Shown piece by piece: positions 34,343 through 44,585 of a DNA stretch of 64,000 bases (the stretch's first letter is position 1; every line of letters begins with the position of its first letter). This stretch comes from Hansfordia pulvinata. Lineage: Eukaryota; Ascomycota; Sordariomycetes; Xylariales. The notes under the pieces are model-generated. The model saw only the letters and a list, made by a program, of their open reading frames with translations. It was not told the origin of the DNA and did not search any database. The translations under genes were made by a program, and so were the position numbers. The stretch lies in contig BJKQ01000003.1 of NCBI GenBank assembly GCA_006538405.1, forward strand, positions 744,001-808,000, given 5' to 3'.

Positions 34343-36013
34343 ATGGACACGCCCAAGATTCCTGCCCCCAAGGATGAGGGCGAGAAGCGCATTCTCACCG
34401 AGCTCGTCAGCATCCGCGATCAGCTGCAGCTGCGCAAGCTCGACCGCACCACATATGTCCGCACCCAAGATGTCATGATCCTCTACGACCAGGTCATTGA
34501 GCAGGTCAAGAAGCTGGACGAGATCCGACAGGGAAAGGAAGTTCCCGAGGAGAACAGAGGTATGCAGTCATTCCTATCAGCCCGTGCACCCCCGTGCACC
34601 CCCGCGCATCCGATGGCGCCTGCTAATCCCGCATTGCAGTCGACAGAGTCGTCGACAGCTGCTTCCAGCTCCTTTCGCTCTTCTTCATGACCATCGGCCG
34701 CAATAATGAAGCTCCCGCAGCCTATGCGTTGACATCCACCATCATCCGTCTGCTGGACCACCTGACGGAGGCCAATCTCTTCTCGGCCAAAGATCTCGAG
34801 AGCATGGACCACACCCTTAGCCGCTTGTCCAAGATCGTCAACAACCCTGCAGCTACCGAATCCGCGCCCTACCTCGAGAACCTGCTGGCCAAGCGGATAG
34901 AGAGATGTCGCGCCTCCCTGAACAAATTGCAAAAGATATGCGAGTCTGTCGCCGAGCCCTTGAGGCAAACCGGGGAAACTCTGGTCTCCATCTTGCGCCA
35001 GGTGGCCGTGTGCAACACGAAGTCTAAGGTATGTCCAAGCCTGGCTTTCACCCCGCTTGCTCTTCCGAGGCTAACAGGCCTTCTAGTTTTCCCCCTCCGA
35101 CATGCAAAAGTTCCGGAAGCAACTTGCGGAAATCGCCGCTCAACAGGTCGACGGGAAATTCGTCGATGAGAAGGGCGAACCTTACGTCGGAACTGACAGC
35201 ATAACGGAGCTGCTCAACAGATGCAACACCTCCGTTGATATTGTTCTGGAAAAGTGAGCTTGCACCTCGTAATTGATTGCACCCAGTCAGTTTACTAATA
35301 GGCGTACCAGGAACGGCGAGGTTCCCGAGAAGTGGAGAGACGACTACGATACCCTCGTGGGAATCCGAAACGAGCTGGACAAGCTCTCTCTCACCAAGGC
35401 CTGGTCTCTGAGGGAGACAGACCTGTACGATTACCAGCGCCAGCTCGACAAATTCGACGAAAGCCGGATGGATGGAAACTGGTATGACGACCAGGGACAA
35501 CCAGCCGAGCTCTACGTCCAGCGTGTAAGACAAATCCGTCCCGCGCAAATTACAGGAGCTGACAATTCGACGCAGACGCTGCTGTATCTGATCCGACGGT
35601 CTTATGGCTACATCTATCACTTAATGATCTCCTCGGAGCCTGTATCGGAAGCCCTGCTGCCCATTTACAACCAGCTTCAGACGCTGAAACGCTGCTTGCA
35701 CGAGGTAAAGAAGAATGGTGGCGTGGGCTCTGTGAGGGAGCTGTACCCGTACAGCATGAAGGTCGGTCCACTCAGGTTCGGATAACCTACTCGAGGCCAT
35801 TGCTGACGACGTTTCTCGCAGTTGAATTCGATCGACAACATGAAGACGGACGGCAAGTTCATGGTGGGAGAGGACATCCCCGAAGGCCAGGGCAGCGTTG
35901 CCGAGCTGCTCGCGGAGTGCTTTGAATTGAACTACGAGTTGAGGGTGGCGGCCGAATCGGAATCGAACTCGCCCAAGCCAGAAGCAGCGCCAGAGGCCAA
36001 GGTCGAAGTTTGA
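34343..36013 (+). CDS. DUF2408 / UPF0662 family protein
   Basis: A conserved fungal cytoplasmic protein of unknown function. Six exons: 34343-34559, 34640-35028, 35087-35253, 35311-35524, 35576-35761 and 35822-36013; introns of 80, 58, 57, 51 and 60 nt; 454 residues. The protein is largely helical and charged. Conserved-looking blocks are LVSIRDQLQLRKLDRTTYVR, LLSLFFMTIGRNNEAPAAYA, IVNNPAATESAPYLENLLAK, TKAWSLRETDLYDYQRQLD, LLYLIRRSYGYIYHLMISSE, PVSEALLPIYNQLQTLKRCL and LNSIDNMKTDGKFMVGED. The family assignment (S. pombe UPF0662 relatives) comes from recognising this pattern. I chose CGCAG at 35571-35575 as the acceptor of intron 4, because it yields YVQR-TLLYLIRR without an insertion. The tail is acidic and Ala/Glu-rich. 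No function should be inferred beyond family membership. Confidence 0.85.
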
Positions 36014-37864
36014 AGGGACAAATGCATCTTGATTTGGGTTTGGCGAGTCTGGCGTCTCAGGTGTTCCGTGTTGCGCTTCCAGTCATCTTCATGGGGGTTT
36101 AGAGGATTCGTAGTGAACATTCACATCTTGTGCCAATCACGGTCGACTTGGCACCTCACAGCTGATTTGAATGCGAGGATTTTCCGCGGCGATGAGGGTG
36201 GTAACATGATCGGATGGATTTCCGGAAGACACCTGCAACTTTGTGCAACCGTTCTGCGGAAATACCCTCTTGGTTTTACCTCTTTGCGCCAGGCTCCGCG
36301 ACAGTCGATCATGACACGAAACGGATCTATGATCAGGGCGGTCCGTGGAAAAGGGAGAGAGAAAATCGACAAGCAGCTAAGCGATATTCTTCGAATCCGT
36401 TGGAAGTCAATAACAGGAACACGCCCGTGCAGTATCAGTATGTGCGTGACCACCCACCCACCCCTGCCAGCACAGGACGAGCATTTATAATCAGACCCGG
36501 AGGCTAGCGCCCCCACAGCGAGGCTCGATGGCACCTGGGAATCGAACAGCGATCACGTCACCTCGATGCCGCATCTATCCTGGACTCAGACCTGGACCTG
36601 GACCTGGGTCTGAAGGTTCGCAGAGTGCTGCAGCCTACATTGTATTAGAAATCCGCAGCTATCCGCGCGGCATCGACACGAAGTGGTATGCCGCCCGCGA
36701 CCCCGTGAGCTGAAGCCATGTACGAGTAGCCGCATCACATCACCGAGCACGTCGCCTCGGCGAATCAATCGGAGCGCCACGGCACGGGAATCCCCAGACA
36801 TGTCCACCGTGTCTTATCGTCGTGGCGCGCCTGTGGCGGGCATGGCTCGTGGCTTTCGGGAAGAAGAGGGATCTGGACCGCGAGAGGAACAAAAGCAGCC
36901 GATACGATGCAGTTTGGAGATAGTTCTGTTTTTTTCCGAGTTGAAGCGCCTGCGGACTTATGTTTATCATGTCCTGGTCGGACTTGCAGTGCTGACCGCC
37001 GCCGCCGCCGCTGCTATCAGGTACCCAGCAAGTGACAAATAATGAAAAGTATCCGACGGGCCCTGGTCGATCTCAATGCGCGGAGTCCGAGAGTCCGATA
37101 TAGACCTCAAGGCAGCAAGAAACCGGTCAATGTACTTACCTACCTTGGGGGGTGGTTTGGCAGGCGGGTCTCTGTTGGACCTGGGAGATGTGTCTCGCCC
37201 TTTCTCGCGATCTCATTTGTCAGTTCTATCGCAATGCATCAGAGGAGGAGGAAAGGGTGGAATGGTTGCAGGCTCGCCTCCTGTTGCCTCCTCCTCCCCC
37301 GGTCCCCTGTTGATTTCAAAGCAACGTCGCAAGATGCCGCCACGGCTTCTTCCAGGGATGATTGCGATATGCCGTGCCAATCACCAAAAAACGCCATGGC
37401 CATCACGCAATATCGCGGGGGGTCGCAACGCCTTTCCCGCGCTCGTCTCCGGGGGCACGGGCAGCGCGGGGTTGGTCAACCCCGAAAATGGAGGCAGCGT
37501 GGAGGCGGGCTGGGCTGCAGGAAGGATATGATGGTGGTGGTGGTGGTGGTGGGATACCGATAGGGGAGGAGGGGGGGGGGGGGGGGGGGGGCACAGGAAA
37601 GGCAAAATACACGCCTTGGATGACGAGCGCATGACAGACCCCGAAACTTTGCTGTGATCCGACTATAAGAAGGGGCGGGCATCTCCTCCCTGATATGCCT
37701 TGGGTGGAGGAGCGATGATACCAGCGAGACGCCGCACACTCCTAGCAACCTACCTCTTGAAAGCTCACTTATACGCGCGCGTACACATACGCACGATATC
37801 AGCAACACCACCGACGGCCACGACCAACAGACAGACGCAACGAGCCCCCAGCAGAACGGGAGCC
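36014..37864. other. Intergenic region and GST promoter
   Basis: 1.85 kb, no supportable gene. It contains a TGG run (about 37530-37551) and a G21 tract (37571-37591). A tRNA-like TTCGATTCC near 36538 (-) lacks the rest of a cloverleaf. Confidence 0.6.
37571..37591. repeat. G21 homopolymer beside a TGG microsatellite
   Basis: Twenty-one G preceded by (TGG)n at about 37530-37551, about 270 bases upstream of the GST start codon. Confidence 0.9.
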
Positions 37865-38834
37865 ATGGCGCTGCAGCTGTACGGAAACGACACCCCGGCC
37901 GACGTCCGCGACGCCGAGGGCCTGCACCTCATCACGTTCAACACGCCCAACGGCCAGGCGGTGCAGATCCTGCTCGAGGAGCTCAAGGACCTCTACGGCA
38001 CCGAGTGGTCCACCACGCTCGTCCACATCGGCACCAACGAGCAGAAGAAGGACTGGTTCCTGCGGCTGAACCCCAATGGTGAGAGAAAGACAAGCCACCC
38101 TTCCCCCTAGCTGCTGCCTCATCAAGGACATCCATCTGCTTCTCTCCAACCGCGATCATGAGAAGACGAAGAGTTACTGACAGCAGCGCAACGGAAAGGC
38201 CGCATCCCCGTCCTCGTCGACAACACCCAAAAAACCCCCTTCCCCGTCCACGAGACCAGCGCCGAGCTGTTCTACCTGTCCAAGAAGATCGACCGTGACC
38301 ATGCCTTCAGCTTCGTCGACGACCTCGAGTACAGCGAGTTGCTGCAGTGGGTGTTTTTCTGGCACGGCAGCGGCGCTCCGTACCAGGGCCAGGGTGAGTA
38401 GAACATCCCTAGTATCTACGGTACCTTAGGTAGTCTTCTAGGTGGCTTCTTACCTTAGGTATCCTCCTGGGTCAGTCCAGTCGCTAACTCTGCTCTCCCC
38501 CTCTCCAGTAACGCACTTCACAAAGGCGGCCCCTGAGCAGATCCCCTACGCCATCAAGCGGTACCGCAACGAGACGCTGCGCGTCTTCGGCGTGCTCGAG
38601 ATCCGCCTGAGCGGCAAGTTCGGCGGCGAGCCGCGCGACTACCTGGCGGGCGAGGGCAAGGGAAAGTTCAGCCTGGCCGACATCAAGGCTTGGCCGTGGG
38701 TTAAGGGCTGGCAGCGCAGCGGCTTCACCGAGCAGGAGTTCGACTTCCCCCACCTGCGCCGCTGGATCGACCGCATCGCCGCTCGCCCCGCCGTCCAGCG
38801 CGGCATCGGCTCAGAGTACGACATCAAGCAGTGA
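37865..38834 (+). CDS. Glutathione S-transferase, Ure2-like
   Basis: A soluble two-domain GST that conjugates glutathione to electrophiles or acts as a related thiol-transfer enzyme. Exons 37865-38078, 38199-38393 and 38509-38834; 244 residues. The thioredoxin-like N-terminal domain has LITFNTPNGQAVQILLEELK, typical of the fungal Ure2p branch (TPNGxKV...LEEL), then WFLRLNPN-GRIPVLVDN, with the cis-Pro that marks the glutathione site, and PVHETSAELFYL with the Glu-Ser/Thr pair. The C-terminal helical domain includes LLQWVFFWHGSGAPYQGQ and FSLADIKAWPWVKGW, the usual SxADI N-capping motif. The acceptor of intron 1 is ambiguous: AG at 38197-38198 joins LNPN to GRIP directly, whereas CAG at 38184-38186 would add four residues (AQRK) in frame. 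I chose the former on family pattern. Intron 2 carries two copies of TACCTTAGGTA. Confidence 0.9.
38394..38508 (+). other. GST intron 2 carrying two copies of the TACCTTAGGTA motif
   Basis: 115-nt GT-AG intron with perfect copies at 38422-38432 and 38451-38461. The motif therefore also occurs inside a transcribed gene. Confidence 0.8.
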
Positions 38835-39088
38835 CTTTCGCATCACTTGTGATCTCGCGAGGTGGGGTTCCGGCTTGAATGGAGACCAAGGAAGATAGAT
38901 TGCTGGAGTGCCCTTGCAAGACTGAGACCATGTGTGTACTGGCCATGAGATGGAACCTTCATAACTGCTGTCAATATAAGAAATAATTCTGCAAATGCTT
39001 CCGCACTCCGCTCAATGGGTCCTCCGCCTCGCTTGATGCCATCTGACCCCGACGGCCGGTAGCTCGTGTGGTTGTTGAAGGATGCTAC

Positions 39089-40042
39089 CTAACCACCGCC
39101 ATGAGAGCTGGCGCACGACCTGCAGACGATGACGAGCTTCGAGCTGTCGTTGTCTGGGTCTACATCCTTACGCAAGTAGAATGACGCGTGGCGGTTGTAA
39201 CAGAAACCGCACCTCCCTTTATTGCGCAGAGCATCGCAGGCGCTCGAGTACTGCGCCAGCTCCTTTTTTGCCTTCTCCAGCTGCTTCACGACGTTGTCGC
39301 TGTCGGCGATCTTCACCTGGCCCAGCGCCATGTACCCGTCCCAGAACTCCCAGGTGACAATGCCCGCGAGGACGTCGGTCCGGGGCGTGTCGAACGGGTG
39401 TTGGGCCGCGAAGCTGCCTAATTGATCTCTGAGACGGCGATCGCCCGTTGCGCTCTCCGAGAAGACCATGCGGCACACCGTCTCAAAGGTCGCGGCGCTC
39501 CAGTTAGAGCTGAGACAGGACTCGATGTTCTCCCGAGAGAGGTTGGACAGGTGGGGCACATGGTAATAGTCGGCGATGCCGTTCACGCGTATATGGGCGA
39601 GCACCGAGCTGGTGTCGGAGCTGTTATTTTCGTTATCGCGGCCACTGGTCTCCGTGTTGTCGCTCAATTCGTATACGCCGTTATACATGAATTGAACCAT
39701 GTACTTGAGCGATTCCAGGTCAAAGTCGACCTGGAGGACTTTGGTGGTTGACTCCTGGAAACAAGTCAGGACGGAGACGTGGCGAATCAAGCTGCGCGTG
39801 TGGGTTCTCACCTGAAAGAGCCCCTGGACGGCGCGCTGGATGACGGCCGACTGGGGACAGACGATGGACTGGTGGACCTTGAGCTCTGCGGCGCCGCACT
39901 TGAGGGTCAGGTCGCTCTGGTCGCCAGTCTCGAGCAGGTGTGCGAGCAGGGCGCCGGGGGCAACAAGATCCGGAAATCTCTTGTGCTGCTTGCTGGCGGT
40001 GCCGCGCTCGAGGGCCTCGCCGGGTCTCTTGGTGCTCGACAT
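39089..40042 (-). CDS. BTB/POZ domain protein A with C-terminal Cys4 zinc-type motif
   Basis: Exons 40042-39812 and 39754-39089 with a 57-nt intron; 298 residues. The N-terminal BTB domain has GDQSDLTLKCGAAELKVHQS then IVCPQSAVIQRAVQ, followed after the splice by LQVDFDLESLKYMVQFMYNG. A helical middle contains NGIADYYHVPHLSNLSREN. A possible coiled coil (VVKQLEKAKKELAQYSSACD) leads into CGFC and, some 28 residues on, CRSC: two CxxC pairs that could bind one zinc. The intron sits after ..GLFQ, the same place and phase (0) as in the three BTB genes at 50.8-55.9 kb, so the four share an ancestor. The intron is a multiple of three with no stop, so an unspliced form would add 19 residues. I start at 40042 (MSSTKRP); 40072 is an alternative. 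BTB proteins of this kind often act as partner-binding or Cul3-adaptor proteins, but no function is known here. Confidence 0.82.
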   Translation of the reverse strand: MSSTKRPGEALERGTASKQHKRFPDLVAPGALLAHLLETGDQSDLTLKCGAAELKVHQSIVCPQSAVIQRAVQGLFQVRTHTRSLIRHVSVLTCFQESTTKVLQVDFDLESLKYMVQFMYNGVYELSDNTETSGRDNENNSSDTSSVLAHIRVNGIADYYHVPHLSNLSRENIESCLSSNWSAATFETVCRMVFSESATGDRRLRDQLGSFAAQHPFDTPRTDVLAGIVTWEFWDGYMALGQVKIADSDNVVKQLEKAKKELAQYSSACDALRNKGRCGFCYNRHASFYLRKDVDPDNDSSKLVIVCRSCASSHGGG

Positions 40043-40691
40043 GGCGGGTGTGCGGAAGGGGAAGAATTGCATGTTCAGGAAGAGGACTGCCAGTGCCAGT
40101 TCAAAGTCGTTGGAAGCGGATGAGGGTGAAGGTAGAGTGAGTGTTGACGGCAGGTTCACCTTCCAGATACAAGTCGGGAAGGTGCAAGCAGTGTTAGTGC
40201 TAGGCAGGAGCAGGCAGATGGTCAGAACCAAGTGAATGCACTTGCGACTCTGTACCTATGAGTCCTGTGGCTGTCCGAAGCAAAAGTCCCAGTATTGAAC
40301 GCTTCAACCTTTGAGCGCAGTATTGAAATTCGAATCATTACCTAGGGAGGCCGCTCAGTTGTCATTCGTCACGGGAGCTTCACTCTACGCTTTATTGTTA
40401 TACCCGAGAACTCAACCAACCACTAGACATGAGACGTCGTCGAGCAACGTCAGCTCTTGCACTTGATAACTCATCCTCGAGAAACTGATCAAATAACGAC
40501 AAATCGTTGACAGGTGCTCGGCTTATCGACCGAGAGTATCACATGATTCTGCGTCCTCTTGGTCGGATGTGCCACAATGCGACAATGTCAAGGCATCCTG
40601 GCCTCGAAAACATCCCCCTTTTGAACTCCAACGCAAACAGCTCTGACATCCCCCCATACGCTAATCCCCAATCATTCACCAGACTCGCCTT
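40043..40691. other. Intergenic region between BTB A and the MYND gene
   Basis: Both flanking genes are on the minus strand, so this holds the BTB A promoter and the 3' end of the MYND gene. No gene or notable repeat seen. Confidence 0.55.
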
Positions 40692-41375
40692 TTAAGCTCT
40701 TCCCTGCTGCTCCATCATGGCCATCATGGCCCTCATACCCGCTCCGTCGGCGCCGCCGGGCCCGCGGCCGAGGACGGCCTCGGCAAACATGCGCAGCTGC
40801 ATGGGGAACCGCGGGTCGCCGTAGTGCTCGCTGACGTCGCTTTTCTCGACGGCGCAGTGTAGGTCGCTCCACTGCGAGCGGTCCATGCCCAGCCTCTCGC
40901 AGGCGGCGCGGTGCTGCTCGCCCTTCCACCAGGGCGGCAGGAGGCGGCCGCCCTGGGCGGCTTCGACCTGGCGCATGAACCGGCGGAAGCCCGCCAGGCC
41001 GCTGGACGCGCCGCCGTACAGGCTGTCCACGTCGATGTCGCCCTCGATGGCGTGTTGGTCCTCGACGTGCATGCGGTAGGCATCGACCAGCAGGCGGTAG
41101 ACATCGCGCTCGGGGCGGTCGTGCAGCCAGGTGCCGTTGCCGAGGCGCGTGAAGGGGTCGGCGATGTGCTTGTCCAGGGGCTTGGGGACGTTGGCGTTGG
41201 CGCTGGCATCGGCGGCCCCCGCCGAGGCTTCGGACTGCTTCTTGCACGCCTTGCGGTGGGCCTTCCAGTCGCCCTTCTGGCACTCCTGGGAGCAATACTT
41301 GACGGACAAACAGCGGCTGCAACGCTTGAGGTCGACTTCGGGCGGCGACTTGAGGCAAGTTTTGCACGATTCCAT
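40692..41375 (-). CDS. MYND-type zinc finger protein
   Basis: A 227-residue single-exon protein. The MYND finger fills residues 4-44 with the right spacing: CKTC (4-7), CSRC (19-22), YCSQEC (27-32), then H and C in WKAHRKAC. It probably binds two zinc ions and mediates protein-protein contacts. The remainder is a fungal-type segment: LGNGTWLHDRPERDVYRLLV, DAYRMHVEDQHAIEGD, LPPWWKGEQHRAACERLGMD and a C-terminus rich in Gly and Met (GMRAMMAMMEQQGRA). The same architecture, a short N-terminal MYND finger followed by a WW-like PPWW block, occurs in many uncharacterised Pezizomycotina proteins. It lacks a SET domain, so it is not a Smyd-type methyltransferase. Target unknown. Confidence 0.88.
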   Translation of the reverse strand: MESCKTCLKSPPEVDLKRCSRCLSVKYCSQECQKGDWKAHRKACKKQSEASAGAADASANANVPKPLDKHIADPFTRLGNGTWLHDRPERDVYRLLVDAYRMHVEDQHAIEGDIDVDSLYGGASSGLAGFRRFMRQVEAAQGGRLLPPWWKGEQHRAACERLGMDRSQWSDLHCAVEKSDVSEHYGDPRFPMQLRMFAEAVLGRGPGGADGAGMRAMMAMMEQQGRA

Positions 41376-42350
41376 TGTGTCGGAAAAAAGGGGAGTGAGG
41401 CTGCTGGTCGGGGAGGGAGAGCGGGCGGTGAAGAGGGGACAACGACACTCGGAACGTGCCTGGGTTGTAATTCGAAGTCTGAAAAGTCAGTGGGGCGGTT
41501 GCTTGCGGGAGTCCGCTGAGAGTCCGCTGGGTTGGCGTGGTTGGCTCACAGGTTCGATCTTGATTTGACGCCTCCCTGTCGGTCCCGTCGGTAGTACCCG
41601 TCTAATCCATTAGATGTTCCCAAGACAAAACCCAAGGCACCTCACTATTAACACTGCAGCGCTACATGTAGTGAGCGTTGAAGCACCTTCCTCAAGTCGC
41701 GTGATACTTACCGAAGGTACCTACCTACCTACCCACATGTAGATTGGATATGATGGTCAGGGAAGGCACGACCCCTAACGAAAGTCATGGAAGCTTTCCT
41801 CTCGTCATCACCAGTGGCTGCGCTGTGTCTTTTTTCTCTGCAACTCTCGCACGGTATGGATTTGCTGCCGTCAACCGCCGCGGGATCTCCCCGAAGATTG
41901 TTCTGCCAACAATCCGCAGACCCAAGACGTGGTCACCAGGACAGGCTTGCGATACGATTACGCCTGGGCTGCTCGCCGGACGGCCTAGTCATCCTGTCGA
42001 ACCTCTTGAGATGCCATGACTGGGGGCCGACACAAACGCTTGAAGGCCCGACCGGCCCTTAGTCATCTGTCTGGACTGCTTGGTCGGCTGGCGTCACTGA
42101 CCACGTCGCTCGGGCATTCAGAAGCTCGGGCTTTTGCCAGCGACATCAGGGGAAACCCTCTTACGGCTTGCCAACAAGATCAGCGGCAGTTCTGGGAAAG
42201 ACAACAAACAGATGAGGATGTCTATAAGAGTAATGTCATCTTCCCTGAGGAGGGTGCCACCACAGATGCCCTCACTATCCCATTGTTCAGCACTTCGAAA
42301 TAAGACAGTCTATCGCCACAACAGCCATCATCGGCCCATTTCAGCCCACA
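41376..42350. other. Divergent intergenic region
   Basis: Just under 1 kb between the MYND gene (-) and the 377-codon gene (+). It contains an AAGGTACCTACCTACCTACC tract near 41715-41735. No gene seen. Confidence 0.55.
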
Positions 42351-43484
42351 ATGTCATCCAACGCCTCTGTTCTCTTCGACAATATGCCCGGCTTACAGCC
42401 CCTTCCCCATGACATTCTATCAGAAGATCATGATGATGAGTGCGCTGTCGCCAAATGGGGCCCGCCTTCTGCGGAGCGCATTGAGTCATTCATCGATCAA
42501 GTTCTTCGACACGAGGCGATTCTGGACAGTCGAGAAGTCCTCGACATGGACGGGCTGCCTGATCTCATCTACGCGGACTGGCAAGGCGGCAGCGAGCTCT
42601 CGCCCAAGCAGATCCTGGAGTTCATGAAACTTGTCGCCGAGAGCCGGGCGGCAGGCATCATCCGCGGCACGGTTTCGCAGGAACAAGACTCAGAAGGCGG
42701 TGATGGCAACAGGGATGTCTGTTCGGAGGAACTACTCGACAAGATAGACAGAGTCTTCTGCCCCATCGAACCCAGGCCTAGGCTCTTGGACGGCGAGCAG
42801 AGGGTCCTCGACTTGTTTGACTGGAAACATGACAAGTTGATGCTGGCATGGGAGCCCGTCCGCGAGAAATTACCCCTCTTCAGCGAATGCCCAGAGACGG
42901 AGGTTCCTATCTTCGCGCCACCCATTGTATCCGACAGCTCCGTGAACGAGATAATCACGCAATGGAGGAGATTCCTCGCCTGTGTTTCCGTCAGATACCG
43001 CATGAGATTGGCAAATGAGCCGCCCGTCATCCGCGTATTCCCGGGCCTCGTGCTGTTCGTGGACCACGGAATGCGCCATGCCGGTACGGAGGGCCGCGCT
43101 GCGTCGACCCTGCAAGACCTTGTCGGATATGCGGATGCGGTGTGGGAAATGTGTGGCCCTGGAACCACGTGTGTTATGGCTGTTTTGCAGCCCGCGGCTC
43201 ACTCTGGACCCTTGGCCGTAATGCTGACCAGGGGCGCACCCGATGCCAGAAGACAGGCCTATGTGTTTGCGACTGACTTTGACGCCCTCGGCTATGGGTT
43301 CTTTTCCCGCCTGCGCGACCTTCTTCAGGAACAACGGCCTAGGAGCTACCAAGTTTGGATCAATTGCCGATGTCGGGACCAGTCATGGTCGTTGGCCCAG
43401 TCCATAGGTCAGGTCTGTTGGTGGATTGACGAATCTCTCAAGCACGGGCCGGACGCCGCAATCAACATGTGGAAGGACCTCTAG
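42351..43484 (+). CDS. Hypothetical protein, 377 residues
   Basis: An uninterrupted frame with coding-like composition and no matching alternative on the other strand, so probably real. I do not recognise it. It is soluble, mildly acidic and without a signal peptide or membrane segment. Visible blocks are GPPSAERIESFIDQVLRHEA, LPDLIYADWQGGSELSPKQI, IEPRPRLLDGEQRVLDLFDW, VRYRMRLANEPPVIRVFPGL, MCGPGTTCVMAVLQPAAHSG and VWINCRCRDQSWSLAQSIGQ. Cysteines are scattered (CRCRD, CWW) without a finger pattern. ATG 42351 is the first in the frame, and 42384 (MPGLQPL) is an alternative. It has its own promoter space on the left and a 1.1-kb gap on the right. It could be a lineage-specific accessory gene. 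Confidence 0.6.
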   Translation: MSSNASVLFDNMPGLQPLPHDILSEDHDDECAVAKWGPPSAERIESFIDQVLRHEAILDSREVLDMDGLPDLIYADWQGGSELSPKQILEFMKLVAESRAAGIIRGTVSQEQDSEGGDGNRDVCSEELLDKIDRVFCPIEPRPRLLDGEQRVLDLFDWKHDKLMLAWEPVREKLPLFSECPETEVPIFAPPIVSDSSVNEIITQWRRFLACVSVRYRMRLANEPPVIRVFPGLVLFVDHGMRHAGTEGRAASTLQDLVGYADAVWEMCGPGTTCVMAVLQPAAHSGPLAVMLTRGAPDARRQAYVFATDFDALGYGFFSRLRDLLQEQRPRSYQVWINCRCRDQSWSLAQSIGQVCWWIDESLKHGPDAAINMWKDL

Positions 43485-44585
43485 CTAGCCTCTGATTCGG
43501 GCCCAACGTCAAGCTAGAGAGAGGCTGAGCCGAGCTGTCTCTGGCCTCGGGCTTGCGATCAGCACCCACTGGCACTGGCAACGTTCACTATGTTCAAGCT
43601 GAGCCATTGGCAGGATTCATCTTGTGTTGAACGGATCGGTGTTTCTGCTTGGTCAACATACCTTTTCGGACTGGGGCGCTCTTTACTGGTGTTTAGGATG
43701 AAATCCGCTCTTGTACGGAGTCTAAGACCGAATACAACGAACACACTCTCTTGGTCGTGGAACATGGATTGGCCGTAGATGTGAGTTGACCTCGCCTCTT
43801 CCCTGCGACCCTCTCAGTCTTCAGAGGTGTGGGTCGTGGGGCTGTAGTCCAGCCAGTAGGGAGGCGCTTGTTTTTCTATGCTTATTTTCTATGGTGACCG
43901 CGATCGCACCCACAATTCGTTGAGAGTCAGGAGAGCGCAGACGTGAGTTGCGGGCTGCTCGCAACAACTTTCTCCATTGTGTCGAGATGGAGATGCTGGC
44001 TTGTTACAGACGGGACATGCCGTGGTCGACCGGATCTGAAATCTTGCCGAGAGACATGCTTCGATCTCTGCCAGATCGATGGGGTCGCATGCGACTCATG
44101 GGCAATCGCCGAGATCTGCAGCCCTGACGTTTAGTTGAAGACATTAGGCACATGGCCTCCTCAAAAGCAGGGTCTTTCGCTAACAGGCAATAGTCTCGTC
44201 ATGTTTAGCACGGTACTGTCACATCATCTCAGAATCGCAGACGATGGCGTATTGCATCTGGGGAAGCGCCGGGTGACGCCCCAAAGAGAAAGGCATATTT
44301 CTGCGCGCAACGGCGCGAATCTCGTGACTTGTTCTGTACCAGCTTCTGGCAGTCTACCTCGATGAAAATAGCTCGTGAATCATTCGAGCCCCTGATCGCT
44401 CCTTTCAGTGGGCATGTATGCAAAAAAAAAAACGACGATGGTCTAAATAACAGCGGGGGCACCCATTACAACAGTATAGTTCAACCGGGCAGGGGTCTTC
44501 CACCCTGCCCTTCTTTCTCATATTTCAGAGATCGGAATCGCGCATTCTCAAGAAGCCCGGGCAGGTGCCCCCATTCTACGCGGGC
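43485..44585. other. Intergenic region
   Basis: 1.1 kb between convergent genes. No supportable gene. One near-copy of the TACGGAGT motif lies at about 43714-43721. Confidence 0.55.

Noticed and set aside
36520..36550. tRNA-like TTCGATTCC on the minus strand
   Set aside because: No paired T-stem of five bases, no A-box at the right distance and no acceptor stem.
3583..38834. A secondary-metabolite cluster (P450, GST, desaturase)
   Set aside because: The genes are far apart, separated by housekeeping genes, and there is no backbone synthase or pathway regulator.
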